Of a DNA stretch of 14,446 nt, positions 1 through 4,854 are shown one piece after another. The notes beneath the pieces are model-generated. The model saw nothing but the letters and a program-made list of their open reading frames with translations, made no database searches and was not told the origin of the DNA. The position numbers and the translations under genes are program-made. This DNA is from Paracoccaceae bacterium (GTDB lineage Bacteria > Pseudomonadota > Alphaproteobacteria > Rhodobacterales > Rhodobacteraceae), in the NCBI GenBank assembly GCA_027069385.1, contig JALXER010000273.1:1-14446 (forward strand), given 5' to 3'. Each line of letters opens with the position of its first letter. Within the stretch, counting starts at the first letter, position 1.

Positions 1-699
1 CTGTTCGGCCACCGGCCCCACACCCTGAAACCGGGGCAAAATGTGCTGGTCTGGGGGGCTTCGGGCGGGCTGGGCAGCTTTGCCATCCAGTTGATCAATA
101 CAGCAGGGGCCAATGCGATCGGGGTGATCTCGGATGAAAGCAAACGCGATTTTGTGCTGAGCCTTGGCGCGAAAGGCGTGATCAACCGCAAGGATTTCGA
201 TTGCTGGGGTGCGTTGCCGCCGGTCAATTCGGATGAATACAAGGCATGGTTTGGCGAGGTCCGCAAGTTTGGCAAGGCGATCTGGGATATCACCGGCAAG
301 GGTGTCAACGTCGATATGGTGTTCGAACACCCCGGCGAGGCGACCTTTCCGGTGTCAACCTTTGTGGCCAAACGCGGCGGCATGATCGTGATTTGCGCCG
401 GCACCACCGGCTATAACCTGACCATGGATGCGCGCTATGTCTGGATGCACCAGAAACGCGTGCAAGGCAGCCATTTTGCCAACCTAAAGCAGGCGAGCGC
501 GGCCAACCAGTTGATGCTGGAACGGCGTATCGACCCTTGCATGTCCGAGGTTTTCCCGTGGGAACAGATCCCGGCCGCGCATATGAAAATGCTGAAAAAT
601 GCCCACAAGCCGGGCAATATGGCGGTGCTGGTCAATGCGCCAACCCCCGGTTTGCGCACTTTTGACGACGTCGTTCACTATGGCGACGGGGCCGGCTAG
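1..699 (+). CDS. ccr: Crotonyl-CoA carboxylase/reductase, C-terminal part (5' end outside window)
   Basis: The frame is open from base 1 and stops at TAG 697-699, giving the last 232 residues of a protein usually about 430 long. The family reductively carboxylates crotonyl-CoA with CO2 and NADPH to ethylmalonyl-CoA in the cytoplasm, the key step of the ethylmalonyl-CoA pathway for acetyl-CoA assimilation. Visible features are the Rossmann nucleotide loop GASGGLG (window residues 19-25), the DSxE-type start of the second half of the fold (VISDESKRDF), and the GSHFAN segment. The His of that segment (codon 472-474) lies where I recall the CO2-orienting His of characterised enzymes. The insert with INRKDFDCWG and the FEHPGEATF segment distinguish this enzyme from ordinary quinone reductases or alcohol dehydrogenases of the MDR superfamily. 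A terminator follows at 732-752, so it is probably the last gene of its transcript. Its promoter and N-terminal half are not visible. Confidence 0.93.
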   Translation: MFGHRPHTLKPGQNVLVWGASGGLGSFAIQLINTAGANAIGVISDESKRDFVLSLGAKGVINRKDFDCWGALPPVNSDEYKAWFGEVRKFGKAIWDITGKGVNVDMVFEHPGEATFPVSTFVAKRGGMIVICAGTTGYNLTMDARYVWMHQKRVQGSHFANLKQASAANQLMLERRIDPCMSEVFPWEQIPAAHMKMLKNAHKPGNMAVLVNAPTPGLRTFDDVVHYGDGAG

Positions 700-731
700 G
701 CGCGTTTCGGGTTGAGCGAATCAGTCTGCTC

Positions 732-752
732 AGCCCGGTTCGGGCTATTTTT
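732..752 (+). terminator. Rho-independent terminator of ccr
   Basis: AGCCCG (732-737), loop GTT and CGGGCT (741-746) form a perfect 6-bp GC-rich stem followed by ATTTTT (747-752). It lies 33 nt after the ccr stop and separates ccr from the quorum-sensing unit. Confidence 0.85.
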
Positions 753-807
753 GCCGCAGTTTTCATAAATATACACCAAATCAACAGGATATGCGGCGCA
801 ACCTCGC

Positions 808-825
808 AGTATATGGGGAGTATAT
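808..825 (+). promoter_or_regulatory. Direct repeat AGTATAT-GGGG-AGTATAT, possible promoter/operator
   Basis: AGTATAT occurs at 808-814 and 819-825, an 11-bp period that puts both copies on the same helix face. The second copy contains TATATT (821-826), one mismatch from the -10 consensus, but I see no convincing -35 element 17 bp upstream. It sits in the leader of the small ORF/luxR unit, just upstream of the FNR-type palindrome. If 821-826 is a -10, the FNR-type site would lie at about +13 and act in repression. The assignment is tentative. Confidence 0.3.
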
Positions 826-839
826 TTATATCGGCAGAG

Positions 840-853
840 TTGATAATTATCAA
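840..853. promoter_or_regulatory. FNR/FnrL-type binding site, perfect palindrome
   Basis: TTGATAATTATCAA is a perfect 14-bp palindrome and matches the FNR consensus TTGAT-N4-ATCAA at all ten defined positions. In alphaproteobacteria this is the site of FnrL and related CRP/FNR regulators that sense oxygen or nitric oxide. Its centre (846.5) is about 76 bp before the small ORF and about 236 bp before luxR, so the obvious target is the luxR unit. Whether it activates or represses cannot be told without the transcription start. Confidence 0.7.
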
Positions 854-922
854 TTTACACACGGCGGCAACTAGAAACAACTCATGGCGGACACTTGAAA
901 ATTCAACTTGGCGAGTGATACA

Positions 923-1138
923 GTGAACAAAGAGTGGATGATCGACGTTTTGGCTGACCTGCGCGGGTGTGCCTTGAACAGCAAAATGACGACGCTGGCT
1001 GAACATCTTGACGATGCCATCGTTTTGGCTGCAACCGAGTTGGGCAGACTATCCGGAACAGAAGCTGGTTCAGGTGGCCAAAGTGACAAAGTTGGAGACA
1101 TTCCTGAATTCACTGGAGGCAAGCCAAACTCCAAATGA
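923..1138 (+). CDS. Small protein overlapping luxR, function unknown
   Basis: This reads as 71 residues from GTG 923 (MNKEWMIDVLADL...). GGCGAG at 910-915 could be its ribosome site. In-frame alternatives are TTG 908 and ATG 938. The first 45 residues look like two acidic amphipathic helices (WMIDVLADLRGCAL and TTLAEHLDDAIVLAATELGRL), and the tail is Gly/Ser/Pro-rich and probably disordered. There is no signal peptide or membrane segment. The last 56 nt overlap the luxR start in another frame, and the luxR ribosome site lies inside this gene, so translational coupling is likely. I recall small ORFs of this type (xNKEW.IDVL..L) in front of luxR genes in Rhodobacteraceae, but I cannot name a family. 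A role in modulating the LuxR protein is only a guess from position. Confidence 0.6.
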   Translation: MNKEWMIDVLADLRGCALNSKMTTLAEHLDDAIVLAATELGRLSGTEAGSGGQSDKVGDIPEFTGGKPNSK

Positions 1139-1793
1139 TATTCAGACACTAATCGAGTCGCTTCGCGATTCATATGGTGTGTCCAATGCAATCTATCATG
1201 CGGTCAATCTGGATGGTGCCCCCTACGCCGCGCTAACCTATACCCCCGAATGGATGGATCGTTATCAGGAACAGCAATATGTCAAGGTTGATCCGGTTGT
1301 TCGCGGGGCGTTGCAGCATTTCCACCCGATGGACTGGAAGCGCCTGGACTGGTCCGGTCGCGGCAGCCGCGAATTTCTGGGCGAGGCGGTCGATGCAGGG
1401 GTGGGCAATCAGGGTCTGTCGATCCCGATTCGTGGCCCGAACGGCCAGTTTGCCCTGTTTACCATCAACCACGATGCATCCGATTCATCCTGGGCCAAGT
1501 TTTCGGCCGAGAACAAGCGCGATATGATGTTGATTTCGCACTATATTCATAAACAGGTGGTCAATATTGTGTGCCCCGAAGGCGACCGGGAAACCCAGTC
1601 CCTTTCCCCGCGCGAGACCGACACGCTTAAATATCTGTCGCTTGGGTTTTCTCGCGGTCAGATTGCAGAAAAGTTGCAAATTTCCGAGCATACGTTAAGA
1701 GTATATATTGATTCCGCGCGCCATAAACTTGGCGCTTTGAATACGATACACGCGGTGACCACCGCATTTTCACGGGGCCTTATTTCGTTCTAG
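1083..1793 (+). CDS. LuxR-family AHL-responsive transcriptional regulator
   Basis: 236 residues: an N-terminal autoinducer-binding domain (about 1-160) and a C-terminal LuxR/FixJ-type helix-turn-helix (about 172-232). GTG 1083 is chosen because AGGTGG (1072-1077) lies 5 nt upstream, and because with this start the conserved residues fall at exactly the TraR positions: W57, Y61, D70, P71 and W85 in the ligand pocket, and E178, L182 and G188 in the HTH. The longer frame from ATG 1008 would add 25 residues unlike the family. The ligand-pocket G113 of TraR corresponds to G111 here. With its key residues intact, this should be a functional AHL receptor. On binding, LuxR proteins of this kind dimerise and act at a lux box, a candidate for which lies just downstream before luxI. 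The upstream FNR-type site may place it under oxygen control. Confidence 0.93.
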   Translation: MTKLETFLNSLEASQTPNDIQTLIESLRDSYGVSNAIYHAVNLDGAPYAALTYTPEWMDRYQEQQYVKVDPVVRGALQHFHPMDWKRLDWSGRGSREFLGEAVDAGVGNQGLSIPIRGPNGQFALFTINHDASDSSWAKFSAENKRDMMLISHYIHKQVVNIVCPEGDRETQSLSPRETDTLKYLSLGFSRGQIAEKLQISEHTLRVYIDSARHKLGALNTIHAVTTAFSRGLISF

Positions 1794-1807
1794 GCCCTGC
1801 TGAACGT

Positions 1808-1827
1808 ACCAGTTCTGTACCACTGTT
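1808..1827. promoter_or_regulatory. Candidate lux box upstream of the AHL synthase
   Basis: ACCAGT (1808-1813), an 8-nt spacer and ACTGTT (1822-1827) form a 20-bp imperfect inverted repeat (5 of 6 pairs). This is the 6-8-6 layout of LuxR/TraR-type operators. An overlapping 11-bp direct repeat also exists: GTACCA at 1806-1811 and 1817-1822. The box lies 14 bp after the luxR stop and 62 bp before the synthase start. A promoter with the usual centre near -42 would start close to 1860, leaving a leader of about 30 nt. Confidence 0.55.
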
Positions 1828-1889
1828 AAGTGTTTATTAACGATTTGAACCGCATCTGTTCGATGCAATTCTTGTGGAGACTAAACCAA

Positions 1890-2534
1890 ATGATCAAATA
1901 CATCTATGCCGACGCGCTCGACGCATTCCCCAAACTGCGTGACAGCATGTTCAAAGACCGTGCGCATCAATTCAAAACCCGCCTGAACTGGGATGTTTCG
2001 GTAGACGAAAACGGGTTTGAAACCGACGAATACGACGCGATCAACCCGCTTTATGTGATTTTTGAACTGCCCGACGGCAGCCATGGCGGCTCTATGCGCA
2101 TTCTGCCGACCACCGGCGATACGATGATCAACGATCATTTTTCGCACCTGACCGACGGGGTGAAATTCTCTAGCCCGCTGATTTGGGAATGCACCCGTTT
2201 TTGCATGTCGCCCAATGCGGGCCATCTGGCCGGAGAGGTCGCGGCCTCGTTGATGCTGGCCGGTGTTGAACTGGGCATCCAGTTCGGGCTGGATAGCTGC
2301 GTTGGCGTGTTCGATGCACGCATGGTCAGCATTTATCGCCGCATCGGCTGGGCCCCCGAATTGCTGGGCACCCAAGGCACGGGCAAAGAGGCCATCAGTG
2401 CCGGCCTGTGGCCGATCGATGCGGAGGCCAAGGCGCAGATCTGTGCCAAAACCGGTATGGATCCGGCCTTGTCCGAAAGCTGGTTCGAGGCTTCGTTCCC
2501 GAGCACCAGCCTAGACGATATTCTGGTTGCCTAG
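1890..2534 (+). CDS. LuxI-family acyl-homoserine-lactone synthase
   Basis: 214 residues. LuxI enzymes make AHL signals from S-adenosylmethionine and an acyl carrier (acyl-ACP or acyl-CoA) in the cytoplasm. The invariant family residues are present: R24, F28 and W34 at the canonical numbers, E44/D46/D49 in the FETDEYDA stretch, R70 in SMRILPTT, and E100 and R103 in WECTRFC. The start is ATG 1890, with TGGAGA (1875-1880) 9 nt upstream. The in-frame ATG at 1830 would add 20 residues with no family resemblance and would read into the operator region. The gene lies 96 bp behind the LuxR-type gene on the same strand, the usual cognate arrangement, and the candidate lux box between them suggests autoinduction. 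The acyl chain made cannot be read from the sequence. Confidence 0.96.
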   Translation: MIKYIYADALDAFPKLRDSMFKDRAHQFKTRLNWDVSVDENGFETDEYDAINPLYVIFELPDGSHGGSMRILPTTGDTMINDHFSHLTDGVKFSSPLIWECTRFCMSPNAGHLAGEVAASLMLAGVELGIQFGLDSCVGVFDARMVSIYRRIGWAPELLGTQGTGKEAISAGLWPIDAEAKAQICAKTGMDPALSESWFEASFPSTSLDDILVA

Positions 2535-2566
2535 CCCTAGCCAGCCTTTGAAATTCACGGTATGAA

Positions 2567-2586
2567 CCCGCAATAGCAATTGCGGG
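2567..2586 (+). other. Perfect 8-bp hairpin just before the helicase start
   Basis: CCCGCAAT (2567-2574), loop AGCA and ATTGCGGG (2579-2586) form a perfect 8-bp stem. It has no U-tract, so it is a poor intrinsic terminator for luxI. Its 3' arm contains the only purine-rich GCGGGG (2582-2587) near the helicase ATG at 2593, so folding could limit ribosome access. Either role is inference. Confidence 0.5.
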
Positions 2587-2592
2587 GCCGCT

Positions 2593-4098
2593 ATGAATTT
2601 GTCCGAAGATCAGGCGCAAGCCTATGATACCATAGCCGAAGCGCTGCGGGCCAATGGCGTTGATCTGGACAACGAAATGCTGACCGCCGACACGGCGCGC
2701 TCCGAATGCGTGCTGGCGGTGTTGGGCAAGGCCGGATCGGGGAAAACCCTGCTGCTCTCGCGTTTAGTCTCCGCGTTGAATGCAGCAGGGGTTGAGACGG
2801 TCTCGGGCGATTATGAAAGCCGCCCGCGCAAGGGCAAGCGAACCCTTGCGGTGCTGGCCCCGACCAACAAGGCGGCCAGTGTGCTGCGCAATCAGGGCGT
2901 GGCGGCGACCACCATCCACCGGATTATCTATACGCCGATCTATGATCCGGAGTACGAGAAAATCGCGGAGTGGCTGGCGGGCGATGCCGCGCGCCCCAAG
3001 GTCGAGGGCCTGACCGACGCGGCGCTGGATCGTGCGGCCGAATTCTATGCGCAGCATAAATCCATCCCCGGAGCGCTGGCGGTGGCGGGGCTGCGCGGCT
3101 CGGATTTTATAACCGGCTGGAAACGGCGCGACGACCCGCTGGATATCGGTTTTGTCGATGAAAGCTCTATGCTGGATGACAAGCAACTCGACGACTTGAA
3201 AGAGATTTTTCAAACGCTGGTGCTGTTTGGCGATCCGGCGCAGCTGGCTCCGGTGGGGCAATCGGGGGCGATGTCGTTTGACAAGCTGCCCGAGGGGCGC
3301 AAGATGGAGCTGCACCGCATCCACCGGCAGGCGGCCGACAACCCGATCCTTGATCTGGCCCATGCGCTTAGCGACCCCGGGCTGGGTTTTCACCAGTTCG
3401 AAACCATGATCGAAGCGGCGGCAGCGCGCGACGAACGGGTGGTGGTAACGCCGCGCGTCGATGCGCAGGCCATGGCGCGCGCGCCGGTGCTGGTCTGGCG
3501 CAATGCAACGCGCATCCGGCTGATCAGCGCCTTTCGCAAGGCCTATGATGCCCCCGAAACCGCGTTGCTCAACGGAGAGCCGCTGATCTGCGACGGGGTG
3601 GAATTGCCGCTGAAGCACCGCAAGAAACGAATCGATCTGGAGGCACGCGGCCTGATTAAAGGCGCGCAAGTGGTGTATCTGGGACCGGGGAAAAAGCCCG
3701 GTTTCGCGCGGGTTTATGTGATGGGTGCGCCCGATCCGCTGGTCAATGCGGCCTCGATCATCCAGATCGAAATGCCCGGAGAGGATGAACCGCTGATGGC
3801 CTCGGCGGCGCGGATGGGGGCGGTGTTTTTGCACGGAGCGGCGGTGACCATTCACAAGGCGCAGGGGTCACAATGGCCCGATGTGCAGGTGTTCGCGCCG
3901 GATTTGTATGCGGCGTCCAATGCCGGACGGGTGGAGGCCGGCGTGCCGTTGTGGAAACGGCTGGCCTATGTGGCGATCACCCGCGCGCAGGACCGGCTGT
4001 TCTGGGTGACGCGCTATCGCCTCGCCCGCCCGGATGGCCCGCTGGGGGTCGCTGATCTGGACATGAAAGCCCCCGATCTGGTGCTAAAGGCGCAGTAA
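2593..4098 (+). CDS. SF1B DNA helicase, RecD/Dda-like (AAA family ATPase)
   Basis: 501 residues with a full set of superfamily 1 helicase motifs. These are motif I/Walker A GKAGSGKT (45-52), motif Ia LAPTNKAA, motif II DESS (189-192), motif III FGDPAQLAPVG (D214, Q217), motif IV HRIHRQ (241-246), motif V TIHKAQGSQW (H421, Q424, G425) and motif VI YVAITRAQDRL (R464). The order and the TIHKAQG/AITRA C-terminal block match RecD2, Dda and Pif1-like 5'-3' helicases. The protein lacks the long N-terminal region of RecD2, and no recB or recC is adjacent, so it is not obviously a RecBCD subunit. About 100 residues between motifs Ia and II form a lineage-specific insert. The predicted role is ATP-driven DNA unwinding in repair or replication-fork processing. 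The start is ATG 2593 with only a weak ribosome site, which lies in the hairpin at 2567-2586. Confidence 0.87.
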   Translation: MNLSEDQAQAYDTIAEALRANGVDLDNEMLTADTARSECVLAVLGKAGSGKTLLLSRLVSALNAAGVETVSGDYESRPRKGKRTLAVLAPTNKAASVLRNQGVAATTIHRIIYTPIYDPEYEKIAEWLAGDAARPKVEGLTDAALDRAAEFYAQHKSIPGALAVAGLRGSDFITGWKRRDDPLDIGFVDESSMLDDKQLDDLKEIFQTLVLFGDPAQLAPVGQSGAMSFDKLPEGRKMELHRIHRQAADNPILDLAHALSDPGLGFHQFETMIEAAAARDERVVVTPRVDAQAMARAPVLVWRNATRIRLISAFRKAYDAPETALLNGEPLICDGVELPLKHRKKRIDLEARGLIKGAQVVYLGPGKKPGFARVYVMGAPDPLVNAASIIQIEMPGEDEPLMASAARMGAVFLHGAAVTIHKAQGSQWPDVQVFAPDLYAASNAGRVEAGVPLWKRLAYVAITRAQDRLFWVTRYRLARPDGPLGVADLDMKAPDLVLKAQ

Positions 4099-4099
4099 C

Positions 4100-4159
4100 G
4101 GGCGCGGCGCGGCCAGGTCACGCCCGTGGCCCGCCATGCACCCGCGCCGCGTTGCGCCC
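4100..4159 (+). repeat. Dispersed 60-nt structured repeat, copy A (3' of the helicase)
   Basis: It begins 2 nt after the helicase stop and matches 8320-8378 (3' of smc). Over the first 28 nt 22 positions agree, and the last 23 nt (4137-4159) agree at 21; between them lies a divergent stretch of 9 versus 8 nt. Both copies contain CGCGGCGCG (here 4103-4111) and its exact complement CGCGCCGCG (4143-4151), a 9-bp stem around a 31-nt loop. An alternative pairing is ACGGGCG (4098-4104) with CGCCCGT (4121-4127). There is no U-tract. It lies between two convergent genes and touches the last base of the FMN-reductase stop codon. Confidence 0.6.
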
Positions 4160-4695
4160 TAGGCGCTTGTGGCCCGCGCCCTTAGGGCTGCCATTTGTTT
4201 GCCAAGCAACGTGGTTGACCGGTCATTGAGCAGCCGTCCGTTTTCGTCGAACGCCTTGGCGGCGCTGGCAATCATTACTTCAGGGGCTTGCAGGATATCG
4301 GGGTTGAACGGGGTCATGCAGTGGCGCAAGGAATACTGCGCGCGCACGCCCCCTGTCACCCCCGCCGCAGCCGACATAATCGCCACGGGTTTGCCCGTCC
4401 ATGCCAGCGGCCTGATCCGGCTAAGCCAGTCGAGCGCGTTCTTCAGCGCGCCCGGAATGTTGGCATTGTATTCCGGCGTTGCGATCACCACCGCGTCGGC
4501 GGCCCTGATCTGCGCATCAAGCGCCTGCACCGCGTCGGGGATGCCGGTTTGGGCCTCGTCATCCTCGTTGAACAGCGGGAAATTGATATCGGCCAGCGTG
4601 TAAACCGCCGGTTCGAACAGGCGGGCCGCCTCGGCCAGCAGTGCGGTATTATACGATTCGCGGCGCAGCGAGCCGCTGATCCCGAGTAAGTGCAT
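4159..4695 (-). CDS. NADPH-dependent FMN reductase family flavoprotein
   Basis: 178 residues, the normal size for the flavodoxin-like FMN_red family (ChrR/YieF, AzoR- and ArsH-related quinone, chromate or azo reductases). The FMN phosphate loop GISGSLRRESYN is at residues 5-16, and the family signature PEYNANIPGALKNALDW is at 74-90. The C-terminal half has the usual PVAIMSAAAG strand. ATG 4695 is chosen over the upstream frame to 4833 because AAGGGG lies about 6 nt before it and the protein begins directly with the first beta strand. It is a soluble cytoplasmic enzyme that probably reduces quinones or other electrophiles at the expense of NAD(P)H; the substrate cannot be fixed from sequence. 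It is divergent from smc across a 159-bp spacer and convergent with the helicase. Nothing suggests a functional tie to either. Confidence 0.9.
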   Translation of the reverse strand: MHLLGISGSLRRESYNTALLAEAARLFEPAVYTLADINFPLFNEDDEAQTGIPDAVQALDAQIRAADAVVIATPEYNANIPGALKNALDWLSRIRPLAWTGKPVAIMSAAAGVTGGVRAQYSLRHCMTPFNPDILQAPEVMIASAAKAFDENGRLLNDRSTTLLGKQMAALRARATSA

Positions 4696-4752
4696 TATTA
4701 TCCCCTTTTTACCCAGCCCTAGCCGGTAACGCCTGAAAACACAACGACATGT

Positions 4753-4761
4753 TGTGGATAA
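4753..4761 (-). promoter_or_regulatory. Single perfect DnaA box (TTATCCACA on the minus strand)
   Basis: TGTGGATAA on + is the complement of TTATCCACA, the consensus DnaA 9-mer. It lies in the spacer between the divergent FMN reductase and smc genes, 34 bp before a possible smc -35 element, and partly overlaps a small inverted repeat (ACAAC 4741-4745, GTTGT 4751-4755). A single 9-mer can occur by chance, so only the sequence match is certain. Confidence 0.4.
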
Positions 4762-4794
4762 CCGCGCATTTCGGCCTATATCCGGTGTTTGGCG

Positions 4795-4823
4795 TTGACT
4801 CTGGCGGTCAGGCGCGGAATCCT
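4795..4823 (+). promoter_or_regulatory. Possible smc promoter
   Basis: TTGACT (4795-4800) matches the -35 consensus at five of six positions. After 17 bp comes AATCCT (4818-4823), a poor -10. Start sites near 4830 would give a short leader of about 25 nt to the GTG at 4855, which is preceded by GAGGCG (4841-4846). The -35 is convincing and the -10 is not. Confidence 0.35.
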
Positions 4824-4854
4824 TGCGGGTCAATAGAATCGAGGCGCAAACCGC

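Noticed and set aside
1008..1082. ATG 1008 as the start of the LuxR-type regulator
   Set aside because: It would add 25 residues unlike the family. GTG 1083 has a good AGGTGG and reproduces TraR numbering of all key residues.
1830..1889. Upstream ATG extending the AHL synthase by 20 residues
   Set aside because: The extension has no family similarity, lacks a ribosome site and starts in the lux box region. The start at 1890 puts the invariant residues at canonical numbers.
2764..3855. 363-residue open frame on the minus strand inside the helicase gene
   Set aside because: Its product is His/Arg/Gln-rich with no recognisable motif, and it lies entirely antisense to a gene with a full helicase motif set. 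It is a shadow of GC-rich codon bias.
4696..4833. N-terminal extension of the FMN reductase to 4833
   Set aside because: The extra 46 residues are basic and low in secondary structure, precede a clear AAGGGG plus ATG, and cover the probable promoter region shared with smc.
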